A stretch of 32,817 bases of DNA, taken from a virus. The notes under the pieces are model-generated. The model did not search any database and was not told the DNA's origin. It saw only the letters and a list, made by a program, of their open reading frames with translations. Positions 5,188 through 12,902 of this stretch are shown piece by piece (the stretch's first letter is position 1; every line of letters starts with the position of its first letter). Where the stretch lies: positions 1 to 32,817 of IMG/VR virus record IMGVR_UViG_3300033153_003873. The stretch is one strand, 5' to 3'. A program made the translations under genes and the position numbers.

Positions 5188-5739
5188 ATGATGCAATGCA
5201 AACACTGTAAAAAAGAAATAACCGGCAGAAAGAGAACTTATTGTAATGAGGGATGTTCAGATAAATATTTCGCAGAAAAAGCAGCGAATGAGCGAAAGAT
5301 AGAAAACAAAAAGAAGCCGGTCCGGTACTGTAGATATGAAAAATGTGGCAAACCGTTACCAAGTGATACAAAAAGATCATACTGTCCACTTAGTGACTGC
5401 TATTCACGGCAAAACAGATTAGAAGCCAAACGCAAACGCGACAAAACAAAAACAAAGCGTAAATTCAAAATATGCAATAATCCCAAATGTGGTAAAGAAT
5501 TCCGAATAGAAAAAAACAAATACCGGCAGGACTACTGCAGCCCGGAGTGCAAAATAGAAGCAACCACCAAGAAATGCCCACACTGTGATAAAAGAATAGG
5601 GTTGATATATAATGCCTGTTTTGCGTGTGCAAGTGTGAGAAGGAAGCCAAGAGTGCTAAAAACAAAAGAAGATGATGTGCCAAAAGAAAAATATTTGGTT
5701 AGAGGAAAAATAAGCTATCCGGGGTATAGAGAGCTATGA
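5188..5739 (+). CDS. Multi-zinc-finger protein
   Basis: The start (ATGATG) follows AGGAGGCTAAA. The 183-residue protein is highly basic and contains at least four CxxC or CxxxC half-sites grouped into treble-clef-like fingers: CKHC with YCNEGC, YCRYEKC with YCPLSDC, CNNPKC with YCSPEC, and CPHC with CFAC. Such arrays usually bind nucleic acid. No catalytic motif is seen. The last four bases overlap the next gene. It may be an RNA- or DNA-binding early regulator, but the family is not known to me. Confidence 0.75.
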   Translation: MMQCKHCKKEITGRKRTYCNEGCSDKYFAEKAANERKIENKKKPVRYCRYEKCGKPLPSDTKRSYCPLSDCYSRQNRLEAKRKRDKTKTKRKFKICNNPKCGKEFRIEKNKYRQDYCSPECKIEATTKKCPHCDKRIGLIYNACFACASVRRKPRVLKTKEDDVPKEKYLVRGKISYPGYREL

Positions 5740-5951
5740 AAACATCAATTTACCTATACAACATAGAAGCAGAAGAGTTGGACGGGATGGAATATTTTAC
5801 CGCGTTACAGTATAAATATGACGCAGCCACAAAACTATACAAGAAACTATTCTTGATGCACAACAGAACAGAAGATCAAGACGTTCAAATGTTTCACGTA
5901 GCCGCTGCTCAAAAATTTACGAAAAAATTATTGGCAGAGAGATATGGATAA
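5736..5951 (+). CDS. Hypothetical helical protein, 71 aa
   Basis: It starts at ATG 5736, overlapping the previous stop, and its end overlaps the next gene by 8 bases. The protein is predicted mostly helical with no known motif. Its place inside a tightly coupled operon is the main evidence that it is real. Confidence 0.7.
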   Translation: MKTSIYLYNIEAEELDGMEYFTALQYKYDAATKLYKKLFLMHNRTEDQDVQMFHVAAAQKFTKKLLAERYG

Positions 5952-6252
5952 GCAAACACAACTCTACAAAACAAAGAGGGTTAACCTAAAAAAACTGTCA
6001 CGATTAGAAAATAAACTCTTCCACGATAGTATTTTAGATTCAACCGGTGGGATATGTCAGTTGTGTAATGAAGCAGAAGGTGCAGATTTCCATCATACTT
6101 TATGGGGTTGTTACGGCGCGAACAAAGATGACTCTCGACAAATTCTAGTGTGCCGAAAGTGCCACGAACTATGCCACAAAGAAAAGCACGGTGTGGTAAA
6201 CACGATAGCAATCAAGATAAGTGAACTGAATTGGAAGGAATACAATGTTTAA
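5944..6252 (+). CDS. HNH-like zinc protein
   Basis: The 102-residue protein has a CQLC pair at residues 37-40, a central FHHTLWG strand and a CRKCHELCHKE segment near 80, which is the layout of small HNH (beta-beta-alpha-metal) proteins. Small phage members of this type are often placed beside RusA-type resolvases, as here, and are thought to act on DNA during late replication or packaging. It lacks the N-terminal DNA-binding parts seen in the homing endonucleases of this genome, so it is probably a resident gene rather than a mobile one. Confidence 0.7.
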   Translation: MDKQTQLYKTKRVNLKKLSRLENKLFHDSILDSTGGICQLCNEAEGADFHHTLWGCYGANKDDSRQILVCRKCHELCHKEKHGVVNTIAIKISELNWKEYNV

Positions 6253-6631
6253 ATTAAAACTGCCCATCCCAACAATTAAGATCAAAGGCAAATATCAAAA
6301 GTTATCTCTTAATCTGTATAGGAACGCACACTATGTACTTCTAAACAATGCAAAGAGAAGCTATAAGGACATAGTAGGCAAGCTGCTTATGCCACACAGA
6401 CGCAAAAGACACAACAAAATAAAAATAACATATACGATATATTTCGCAACACAACACAGAAGAGATTTAAGTAATTTCTTATCGGTGGTTGATAAATTTG
6501 TAGCTGATTGCTTGGTTGACTACAAGATAATACCAGACGATAGTTTTCAATATTTGCCAGAGGTTGTGTATCGATATGGTGGTGTAGGTGACGACTATGT
6601 TTCGGTACTGGTTGAAGATATGGTACAATAA
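6245..6631 (+). CDS. rusA: RusA-type Holliday junction resolvase
   Basis: The 128-residue protein matches the RusA family in length and motifs: an N-terminal strand with a proline-rich opening, RRDLSNFLSVVDKFVAD around residues 79-95 (the conserved acidic/asparagine helix), and YKIIPDDSFQYL with the catalytic acidic pair near 101-103. RusA enzymes cut four-way junctions made during replication and recombination, clearing branches before packaging. It is the last gene before the packaging block and works logically with the ERF and NinB-like proteins of the leftward operon. Confidence 0.87.
   Translation: MFKLKLPIPTIKIKGKYQKLSLNLYRNAHYVLLNNAKRSYKDIVGKLLMPHRRKRHNKIKITYTIYFATQHRRDLSNFLSVVDKFVADCLVDYKIIPDDSFQYLPEVVYRYGGVGDDYVSVLVEDMVQ
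6621..6629 (+). promoter_or_regulatory. Likely late promoter before the terminase genes
   Basis: TGGTACAAT is an extended -10 with one mismatch from TATAAT. The context ATATGGTACAATAAA closely matches the elements at 8501 and 22075. It lies 44 bases before the small terminase start, within the end of rusA. Confidence 0.45.
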
Positions 6632-6672
6632 AAGAAATATGACTAAATAGTGATTTATTTCAAGGAGGAACA

Positions 6673-7197
6673 TTGACGCCTAAACAAATTGCTTTCTGTA
6701 ATGAATACTTAATAGACCTCAATGCCACACAGGCAGCAATAAGGGCAGGATATAGCAAAAAAACTGCATTTATTATAGGACACGAAAACCTAAAAAAACC
6801 TAATATTGAAAAATATTTAACAGAAATTAGAACAAAACTACAAGAAAGAACAAACATAACTCTTGATAAGGTAGTGAACGAATTGTCAAAAATAGCGCTA
6901 TTTGACATTAGGGGAATATATGATAATGAGGGGGGGATTATACATCCTCACAATTTGTCAGATGATGTAGCGGCAGTAGTGTCAGGGTTTAAAAGCAGGA
7001 GAGAGATAACGAGAGGGAATAGTGATGAAGATAATAGTATTGCTTTTATTGACGAATATAAAACATATGATAAGACCAAAGCACTTGATATGTTAATGAA
7101 GCACCTTGGAGGGTATGAGAAAGATAAAGATATTCCAAGAGATGATAGTATTATAAATAATATATCGAAAGCGATAGCTGATGGTTTGCCAAATTAA
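6673..7197 (+). CDS. terS: Terminase small subunit
   Basis: Translation starts at TTG 6673, set by the strong site AAGGAGG seven bases earlier. The 174-residue protein fits the Terminase_2 family: LTPKQ-like opening, FCNEYLIDLNATQAAIRAGYS with the helix-turn-helix in residues 5-30, and IGHENLKKPNIEKYL. It recognises the packaging site on phage DNA and recruits the large subunit. The C-terminal part is helical and charged as expected for oligomer formation. It overlaps the large subunit gene by 17 bases. Confidence 0.9.
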   Translation: MTPKQIAFCNEYLIDLNATQAAIRAGYSKKTAFIIGHENLKKPNIEKYLTEIRTKLQERTNITLDKVVNELSKIALFDIRGIYDNEGGIIHPHNLSDDVAAVVSGFKSRREITRGNSDEDNSIAFIDEYKTYDKTKALDMLMKHLGGYEKDKDIPRDDSIINNISKAIADGLPN

Positions 7198-8497
7198 CGA
7201 CTATCTGTCTGACGTGAATCAAAAACGATGGTATAGGCTTATTGACCATCCAGTACAATTAGCATTAGTGACAGATAAGATAAGGTTTAAAGTTGTTCCT
7301 GCTGGTAGGCGTTCAGGAAAGACAGAAAGGGCTAAACGATTTATAGTAAAGGAAGCACTAAGAAATTCACAAGAGAGCTACTTTGTGGCTGCACCTACAA
7401 GAGATCAAGTTAAAAAAATATATTGGCTTGATATTAAAAAGCTTATACCCTTTTCGCAAATAGATAAAATATCAGAGACAGATTTATCAATAGTGTTATT
7501 GAATCAAACAACCATTACACTAATAGGACTAGATAAGCCCGAAAGAATAGAGGGGGTATTTTGGACGGGGGGAGTAATTGATGAGATAGCAGACATTAAG
7601 CCTGACGCGTGGGAAAATCATATATCCCCGGCACTTGATACGTATAACCCCTTGAGACCAGACTATTTGGCTTGGTGCTGGCTAATAGGTGTTCCAGATG
7701 GGTATAATCATTACTACGACATGGCACAATATGCAGAGAATAGCAAAGACAAAGACTGGAAGCTATACCATTGGAAGTCCGCAGACATATTGCCTAAAAA
7801 AACTATAGAAGCCGCCAAAAGAAGAATGAGCGATAAACAATTCAAACAAGAGTTTGAGGCGTCATTCTTAACCACTACTGGCAGAATTTATGAAGATTAT
7901 TCGAAAGATAACCATACTCACGAAACCATAAAAGAGCATGAGCAGTTATTATGGATGCATGACTTTAACTATACCCCTATGAGTTCAGCTATTGGTGTAT
8001 TGCGTGATGGAAATATATATATATTGGACGAAATCATATTAGAGAGTGCAATATCGACACAAAGCACATTGGAGTTTGTAGATAGATATAAAGATCATAA
8101 AAATAAACATGTTTTAGTATATGGAGATCCGGCGGGCAAAGCAGGTGAAAAGCATGGTCACTCATCGGACTATACACAAATAGAGGACACATTAAGAGCC
8201 AACGGCTGGAGCTTTGAGAGAAAAGTGAAGAGAAAAGCCCCGGCAATAAAAGATCGACAAAATGCAGTCCGGGCAAAAATAAAGAATACAATAGGAAAAG
8301 TGTCTCTTTATGTGAACCCAGCAAAGGCAAAATATGCAGATAAAGGGCTTTCAACCGTTCAGGCAAAAAAAGGAAGTACTTTTCAAGAAGTAGAAACAGA
8401 ATACCAACACATCACAACAGGAATAGGGTATTATATAGATTATGAATATCCAATTAACAAAACAACACTGTCTAACAGGTCAATTAGTTATGCGTAA
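7181..8497 (+). CDS. terL: Terminase large subunit
   Basis: The 438-residue protein is a full-length packaging motor. Residues 40-48 (PAGRRSGKT) are the Walker A motif of the ATPase, a Walker B-like GGVIDEIAD lies near residue 130, and the C-terminal nuclease domain shows MHDFNYTPMS near 263 and VYGDPAG near 313 with the acidic residues that bind metal in the RNase H-like fold. It pumps DNA into the prohead through the portal and cuts the concatemer. A promoter-like element follows its stop directly. Confidence 0.95.
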   Translation: MVCQINDYLSDVNQKRWYRLIDHPVQLALVTDKIRFKVVPAGRRSGKTERAKRFIVKEALRNSQESYFVAAPTRDQVKKIYWLDIKKLIPFSQIDKISETDLSIVLLNQTTITLIGLDKPERIEGVFWTGGVIDEIADIKPDAWENHISPALDTYNPLRPDYLAWCWLIGVPDGYNHYYDMAQYAENSKDKDWKLYHWKSADILPKKTIEAAKRRMSDKQFKQEFEASFLTTTGRIYEDYSKDNHTHETIKEHEQLLWMHDFNYTPMSSAIGVLRDGNIYILDEIILESAISTQSTLEFVDRYKDHKNKHVLVYGDPAGKAGEKHGHSSDYTQIEDTLRANGWSFERKVKRKAPAIKDRQNAVRAKIKNTIGKVSLYVNPAKAKYADKGLSTVQAKKGSTFQEVETEYQHITTGIGYYIDYEYPINKTTLSNRSISYA

Positions 8498-8500
8498 ATA

Positions 8501-8509
8501 TGATATAAT
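8501..8509 (+). promoter_or_regulatory. Extended -10 promoter after terL
   Basis: TGATATAAT followed by TAAC lies four bases after the terL stop, in the same context (ATATGnTATAATTAAC) as the element at 22075. It would drive the portal and head genes. Confidence 0.5.
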
Positions 8510-8527
8510 TAACCCAAAAGGCGTAAA

Positions 8528-8701
8528 ATGGATAGCCCTTCATTTATTTATATGATAGAAAAGATAGTCACTAAAGCTATGAGTGGGGATAAAAGGGCAA
8601 TTATAGAATTGTATGTGTTTATGCCGGAGTTGTTCAAAAGAGGCACTAAAACCTATACAATCTTAGAACCATTGCTTTATGATGCAAATAACAATCTTTA
8701 A
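8528..8701 (+). CDS. Small hypothetical protein, 57 aa
   Basis: The start ATG 8528 follows AAAAGGCGTAAA. The protein is helical and resembles small phage proteins found between terminase and portal genes (a segment KAMSGDKRAIIELYVF near residues 16-31), but no family can be assigned. Eleven bases separate its stop from the portal gene, and AAAGG in that gap serves the portal start. Confidence 0.65.
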   Translation: MDSPSFIYMIEKIVTKAMSGDKRAIIELYVFMPELFKRGTKTYTILEPLLYDANNNL

Positions 8702-8712
8702 AAGGAAACCAA

Positions 8713-9066
8713 ATGTCTAGTCAGTTCGTGCTAACATCAAACAATACAATCAACATACCTATTAAAAGTGATACTGATAGGATAAAAAAGTTTACGTATA
8801 GAAACAATATGCTGAATGATAACTTTTATTTTCAGGTAGAAACAGAGCTAGGGAATGTTTACTCTAAGTCTATGGAATTAGGGCTTATATCTCAAATAGA
8901 CGATACCAATAACTTGTTTCGTATGGTGGTTGAAGAGATAAGCAAAGTGTATGATTCGGGAGTAGATAGAATTTTTGATGAGAATGAGATCATACAGGAA
9001 GATATGAATATGCTATATGAAGATATAGGGATTGATGAAATACTTACTCAATCCAATATTTATTAA
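8713..9066 (+). CDS. Portal protein, N-terminal part (frame broken)
   Basis: This 117-residue frame matches the N-terminal third of SPP1-type portal proteins, including the helical segment DSGVDRIFDENE followed by NMLYEDIGIDE near residues 90-108. It stops at TAA 9064-9066, and the remainder of the portal continues in the +1 frame from about 9067. Joined, the parts give about 453 residues, close to a normal portal. About ten residues that usually link the two parts seem absent at the junction. This could be a sequencing or assembly error, a real deletion, or a two-piece portal. Confidence 0.75.
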   Translation: MSSQFVLTSNNTINIPIKSDTDRIKKFTYRNNMLNDNFYFQVETELGNVYSKSMELGLISQIDDTNNLFRMVVEEISKVYDSGVDRIFDENEIIQEDMNMLYEDIGIDEILTQSNIY

Positions 9067-10075
9067 AAATAATAACTTTACAGTTAAACTAAGACGACCA
9101 GACAACACAATAGTAATATTCGATGATGATATGGAGATGACCGCTGTATATGTATATATAGGGGATAATGACAATCTGCAAACATGGTATGGGTATACTA
9201 AAGAAGAGATGTTTAAAATTGAAGTTTCAAGATCAGAAGATGTGCTTAGTGAAGATAATATAAAATACCCACAAGAGGGAAAAGATACTACACTAAATGT
9301 GCTAGGATTTATTCCTTTTATCCCTATTCATAATGGGTTTAGAGATGATGAGTTTTGGCAAATGTATAAAGGTGATGATTTGGTTAAGGGAACGGTACAG
9401 GTAGCTATCAAATTAACTTTCTTAAATCATCTGATTAAAATGCAATCATTCAAGCAGCTTGTAGCATCTGGGAGTAATTTGCAACAGTTAAACGGCGCAG
9501 TGATAGACCCCCAAACAATATTGTTTTTAGAAGGTCAAGATACAAGCATCACAACACTTGATCTAGAAAGTAACTATAAAGCATTATGGGAAACAATACA
9601 AAGTATAAATAACAATATTGCATTAAACTACAAAATCAGCCCTAATATGTTTAGAATGACCGGCTCTATTTCGTCGGGGTATGCTTTAAAGATGGAAAAC
9701 CTTAGACTTGATAAGTTTATCACTAAGCAGCAAAACAGATATAAAAACATTGAAACAAAACTATTCAATATGCTTAAAAAAATAGATGACGTATTGTCCC
9801 TTGGTCATATTAAATCGGATAAAATGTCTGTATCTTTCCCTCTCAACCAATATCCTGTTACAAAACAAGAAGATCTAGAGAATAAAGAAAAAGAGATAAC
9901 ACTAGGTCTTGACAACCAAGTCAATATCATAATGAAGCGTGACGGAATAGAAGAGGATGAAGCAGTCGAAGTGTATGCAGAAAATATAAGGGTAAGGAAT
10001 GAAAGCAACAAACAGCTAAACACCCCAACACTCACAGAAGCAGGTACAGCAGAAGCAATGGGCATAAAGGTATAA
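9035..10075 (+). CDS. Portal protein, C-terminal part (frame broken)
   Basis: This 346-residue frame holds the bulk of the portal: the wing strands after RPDNTIVIFDDD, the crown and stem helices, and the LNYKISPNMFRMTGSISSG segment typical of SPP1-like portals. An internal ATG at 9035, four bases after AGGG, could serve as a separate start, overlapping the upstream part by 32 bases. The portal is the dodecamer through which DNA enters and leaves the head, and it is essential, so one of three things must hold: the gene is intact in nature, its two parts assemble together, or the frame is restored. The P-site codon at the stop (TAT) does not favour +1 slippage. Confidence 0.85.
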   Translation: MKYLLNPIFIKNNNFTVKLRRPDNTIVIFDDDMEMTAVYVYIGDNDNLQTWYGYTKEEMFKIEVSRSEDVLSEDNIKYPQEGKDTTLNVLGFIPFIPIHNGFRDDEFWQMYKGDDLVKGTVQVAIKLTFLNHLIKMQSFKQLVASGSNLQQLNGAVIDPQTILFLEGQDTSITTLDLESNYKALWETIQSINNNIALNYKISPNMFRMTGSISSGYALKMENLRLDKFITKQQNRYKNIETKLFNMLKKIDDVLSLGHIKSDKMSVSFPLNQYPVTKQEDLENKEKEITLGLDNQVNIIMKRDGIEEDEAVEVYAENIRVRNESNKQLNTPTLTEAGTAEAMGIKV

Positions 10076-10076
10076 C

Positions 10077-10838
10077 GTGTTAGGTCAAGAAGCCCAACAA
10101 AAAGAGATAGAAGCTGTCGTTAAACGCTTTGATGGTGATATGTCTCGGGTTGTGCTGGAAGTTGAAAAGTTGATTAACAGATGGTTCCTAAGTACAAATG
10201 TTACATCGTTATCCTCACTGGAGTTTAATGTTTATTTTGAAAAGATACTTAACGAAAGTGGATATTATGCTCTCGTTAACAAGATGGTAAATGAGGATTT
10301 TAATAAATTGTTCCCTATGATGCAGGAGGGAATGAAACTTGGTGGGTTATTCTCTACATATACAGAAGAAGACTTAACGCGAATTATGGCTCTAAAGTCA
10401 GTAGAGATAAATAAGTTCAGTGTATTAGCCTCAACAGCAGGAACAACACTTAGAGATAATTTATACAAATACACACTATCAAATTTTACTATAGAAGATA
10501 TGGCTAAACAGATAGCCTCTGATTTTGAAGGCACTAATCTAGCAAGACACTCAACTACTTTAGCCAATACTGTAGTGGGTGAAATGCAACAAAGTTCGCT
10601 TGACCTATTAGCAGAAGGTTTGGACGGGGTTTATCTGTATGTAGGGGTGAATGATGGTGTTACCCGAGACTTCTGCAAGTGTGTATTGAAAGAAAAAGCA
10701 TATTACAATGATAAGCAAAAGAACAAAATAGCATCGGACCCGAAGCGAAAATATAATTGTAGACATCGATTAAGATTTGTCACAGAAGAGTATGCAAAAG
10801 AGCAGGGGTATATTAAATCTAATGGTGCAGGCTGCTAA
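10077..10838 (+). CDS. MuF-like minor head protein
   Basis: Translation starts at GTG 10077, one base after the portal stop. The 253-residue protein has a helical N-terminal half and a C-terminal SPP1 gp7/Mu F-type domain from about residue 160, with HSTTLANTVVGEMQQ, DGVTRDFCKC (residues 192-201) and the closing YNCRHRLRFV. Such proteins sit inside or at the portal vertex and help build the head; some carry effector domains, but none is seen here. The stop and the next ATG overlap. Confidence 0.85.
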   Translation: MLGQEAQQKEIEAVVKRFDGDMSRVVLEVEKLINRWFLSTNVTSLSSLEFNVYFEKILNESGYYALVNKMVNEDFNKLFPMMQEGMKLGGLFSTYTEEDLTRIMALKSVEINKFSVLASTAGTTLRDNLYKYTLSNFTIEDMAKQIASDFEGTNLARHSTTLANTVVGEMQQSSLDLLAEGLDGVYLYVGVNDGVTRDFCKCVLKEKAYYNDKQKNKIASDPKRKYNCRHRLRFVTEEYAKEQGYIKSNGAGC

Positions 10839-11239
10839 TGGCACTTAAAAAAAAGATAGACTTTAGAAAAACAAAACGAATATTAGTTGATGGTAGTGTA
10901 AAAAGATTAAGAGCTGAATCGCTTAATATGCTTTCTGGAATTGAATCACGAACTTTACAGGGAAGAGATGTTCAGTTGAGATCATTTAGCAAGTATTCAA
11001 AAGCATACAGGCTGTATCGTTCAAAGCATGGCAGAACTTCACGGGTAAATCTAACCTACACAGGTAAGATGTTGGGAGCCATGACAACAAGCAAGATAGT
11101 TAATGGGTTGCGGTTTAAATTCATGTCAAGTACCGAAACAAAAAAAGCCTATTACAACCAGATAAAAAATAAACGTGAGTTTTTTGGTATAGATAAAAAA
11201 ATGATTATAGCACTTAAAAAACGCATCAGCAAGCTATAG
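10838..11239 (+). CDS. Virion morphogenesis / tail completion protein
   Basis: The 133-residue basic protein has NLTYTGKMLGAMTTS near residue 70 and ends with NKREFFGIDKKM, a pattern shared by phage virion morphogenesis proteins (Mu gpG and HK97 gp10-like). These help the head and tail join. Its last 14 bases overlap, on the opposite strand, the end of the leftward cassette at 11226. It starts one base into the previous stop. Confidence 0.7.
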   Translation: MALKKKIDFRKTKRILVDGSVKRLRAESLNMLSGIESRTLQGRDVQLRSFSKYSKAYRLYRSKHGRTSRVNLTYTGKMLGAMTTSKIVNGLRFKFMSSTETKKAYYNQIKNKREFFGIDKKMIIALKKRISKL

Positions 11240-11360
11240 AATAAAGCCAGTACAGTAGACCACTCGAAGCAACCACCACCCAAAACAGATATGTCTTTGA
11301 CTTTAGTATCGATGTTATATATAGTATGATCGCGATAATTATTATTATTATAATATCCAT
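11226..11360 (-). CDS. Small membrane protein of the antisense cassette, 44 aa
   Basis: This frame starts at ATG 11360 on the minus strand, overlapping the lipoprotein stop (TAATG), and ends at TGA 11228-11226. The product is almost all hydrophobic: a first membrane segment at residues 3-18 (seven isoleucines in a row of ten) and a second at 24-41, joined by a short basic loop (KSK). The shape is that of a tiny two-pass membrane protein. Coupled to a lipoprotein gene, it may form an envelope pair for exclusion of other phages or for lysis. No family is recognised. Confidence 0.6.
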   Translation of the reverse strand: MDIIIIIIIAIILYITSILKSKTYLFWVVVASSGLLYWLYSIAC

Positions 11361-11593
11361 TATTTTACCCTCTCCAAGTAATATCCCTCAATAGCCATGC
11401 ACCTGTTTCTTATCTCTAGGTGACGATATGCACCCTCAAAAGGACTTCTTATATACATTGTAGCCTTTTGTGCTTCATAGTCACATTTCATAAATGCACG
11501 ATCTCTTTGAGTTGTGGTTTTGCCGGGCTGTGTAAATTGAGTTTGGGTGCAGCCCGTGAATAGTAATGTTGTGATTAATAGTATTGTTTTCAT
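11360..11593 (-). CDS. Predicted lipoprotein of the antisense cassette
   Basis: The 77-residue protein starts MKTILLITTLLFTGC: a short signal with a lipobox ending in Cys15. The mature part has two further cysteines, in KCDYEAQ and NRCMAIEGYY, probably joined in the periplasm. The pattern CM..EGY near the C-terminus is common in small phage and plasmid lipoproteins of unknown role. Its gene begins 11 bases after the HNH gene with AAGGA as binding site. A role in superinfection exclusion or in lysis is possible and not shown by the sequence. Confidence 0.75.
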   Translation of the reverse strand: MKTILLITTLLFTGCTQTQFTQPGKTTTQRDRAFMKCDYEAQKATMYIRSPFEGAYRHLEIRNRCMAIEGYYLERVK

Positions 11594-11603
11594 TTGTTAT
11601 CCT

Positions 11604-12182
11604 TTATATTAAAAGTAATTTAGTGGGCATTGAGGCACTCTTTTTGAGATTACAGGCACGGCATAGCCAGACAACATTATCTATACTGTGTGTGCCGCCT
11701 TTAGACAGGGGGACATGGTGGTCTAGGTGTTTATTTTCGGATAAATCTATATTGCAATTATTGCATTGATTGTTTTGCTGAATGAGAAGATTTTGTAGCT
11801 CTTTAGTGAGTGGGTAGCGTATCACCATTGGCAAGTTATATCTCTTTGTCTTTATTAAGTGTCTTCTTTTTGCCTCACTATTCAAGTGACTAGTTCTTCC
11901 TTTTTCTGTCTGTCTATATTTTTGACCTATCTCTTTTATCTTTGCTTTGTTGTTGTCTCTATATTTTCTATCTGATGATACTCTGTTTTTGTTAATATTT
12001 TCTTTGTTTAGTGTTCTGTTTTTTAGTATTGCGTCAGAGTTTACAGTTCGGTATTCTTTCATGTATATGTAGGTACATTCTTTGCATTTATTTTGCGTGT
12101 TGCCTGTGTCTTTTCGAGTAGCAAAGCTTGATGTGTTTTTTGTGGTGTTGCAGTATTTACATTGTTTAGTAGTTGTTAACAT
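11604..12182 (-). CDS. HNH endonuclease, likely free-standing homing type
   Basis: The 192-residue protein has an N-terminal zinc ribbon (CKYC, then CKEC), a long basic helical middle that likely contacts DNA, and a C-terminal HNH nuclease domain: CNNC, LDHHVPLSKGGTHSIDNVVWLCRACN, with the catalytic His pair at the start of that run. It lies antisense between the minor head and scaffold genes, with its own promoter. Its ribosome binding site GAGGAG is complementary to the loop of a hairpin at the very start of its mRNA, so translation is probably controlled by that pseudoknot. It is the first gene of a three-gene leftward cassette. Confidence 0.88.
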   Translation of the reverse strand: MLTTTKQCKYCNTTKNTSSFATRKDTGNTQNKCKECTYIYMKEYRTVNSDAILKNRTLNKENINKNRVSSDRKYRDNNKAKIKEIGQKYRQTEKGRTSHLNSEAKRRHLIKTKRYNLPMVIRYPLTKELQNLLIQQNNQCNNCNIDLSENKHLDHHVPLSKGGTHSIDNVVWLCRACNLKKSASMPTKLLLI

Positions 12183-12187
12183 TTTAA

Positions 12188-12223
12188 CTCCTCAATAGTT
12201 AAGCAAGAGATTGAGGCTCTTGC
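12188..12223 (-). promoter_or_regulatory. Pseudoknot leader D over the HNH ribosome binding site
   Basis: On the minus strand the mRNA should begin near 12223. Its first seven bases GCAAGAG (12223-12217) pair with CTCTTGC (12209-12203), leaving only CCTCAAT (12216-12210) as loop. That loop is perfectly complementary to ATTGAGG (12196-12190), which includes GAGG of the ribosome binding site GAGGAG, five bases before ATG 12182. The result is a compact H-type pseudoknot with two 7-pair stems, no unpaired loop bases at two of the junctions and a six-base connector. Confidence 0.75.
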
Positions 12224-12229
12224 ACTTTT

Positions 12230-12262
12230 ATTATAACATAATCAAAATAAATATGTTATAAT
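12230..12262. promoter_or_regulatory. Symmetric back-to-back promoters
   Basis: A perfect inverted repeat with 11-base arms (12230-12240 and 12252-12262) is separated by 11 bases. Each arm reads outward as TATGTTATAAT, an extended -10. The right arm serves the scaffold and coat genes, and the left arm serves the HNH cassette. The -10 boxes point away from each other, so the two polymerases would compete for the same DNA. The dyad could also bind a regulator. Confidence 0.65.
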
Positions 12263-12293
12263 GTAGATACTTACAAAAATAAGGATGTACATC

Positions 12294-12902
12294 ATGGAAA
12301 CAGAACCAAAGAATGCTGGAACAGAAACACCAACTCCAACACCAGAGACAAAAACGGTGGAAATGACACAAGCAGATTTTGATAGTAAATTTAACACATC
12401 ATTTGGCAAAGGTGCAACAAAAGCAACAAGTGACATTTTAGAGTCTCTTGGTGTAAATAGCATTGATGACCTAAAAGATATAGTTAAGGCAAAAAATGCT
12501 GCTGATGAGGAAAGCAAGACAGAACTACAAAAGGTTCAGGACTTGTTAGATGTTGAAAGGGGTATCAGTGCAGGATTAGAAACTAAACTTAGCACAACTC
12601 TTTCAGAAGCAGAGGTTCAAAACATAGCTCTTGATAGTGGGATAAGCCATGATAAAATTAAATACTTTAAAGTGGATTATCTGGAAGCTAAAAAAGGTGA
12701 AAATTTTGATATAAGCAAATTCATCGAAGGGCTGAAAGAAGAACAGCCTAGTCTATTCGCTGTGGGTGATACTAAAGTACCTTTAAACGTACCGAACCCA
12801 CCAAACAGGAGTAATCCCTCAACACAGATAAAAATGAAAGACTATGCACAACTTCCAGCAGCAGAACGAAGAAAATATAAGTCTAACGACATTATAAGAT
12901 AA
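12294..12902 (+). CDS. Scaffolding protein
   Basis: I choose ATG 12294, eight bases after AAGGA; the in-frame ATG at 12285 overlaps that site. The 202-residue product is acidic and helical, with a threonine/proline-rich start, a coiled-coil-prone middle (about 70-120) and a basic C-terminal end, which is the usual shape of scaffolds placed directly before the coat gene (compare gp20/DUF4355-type). It would direct coat assembly into a prohead and then leave. Nine bases separate it from the coat gene. Confidence 0.8.
   Translation: METEPKNAGTETPTPTPETKTVEMTQADFDSKFNTSFGKGATKATSDILESLGVNSIDDLKDIVKAKNAADEESKTELQKVQDLLDVERGISAGLETKLSTTLSEAEVQNIALDSGISHDKIKYFKVDYLEAKKGENFDISKFIEGLKEEQPSLFAVGDTKVPLNVPNPPNRSNPSTQIKMKDYAQLPAAERRKYKSNDIIR

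Noticed and set aside
9055-9070. Programmed +1 frameshift in the portal gene
   Set aside because: TAT before TAA gives no re-pairing in the +1 frame, no stimulatory element was seen, and the linking residues appear missing, so error, deletion or an internal start is more likely.
12285-12293. Scaffold start at ATG 12285
   Set aside because: This ATG is part of the AAGGA binding site itself; ATG 12294 has correct spacing.
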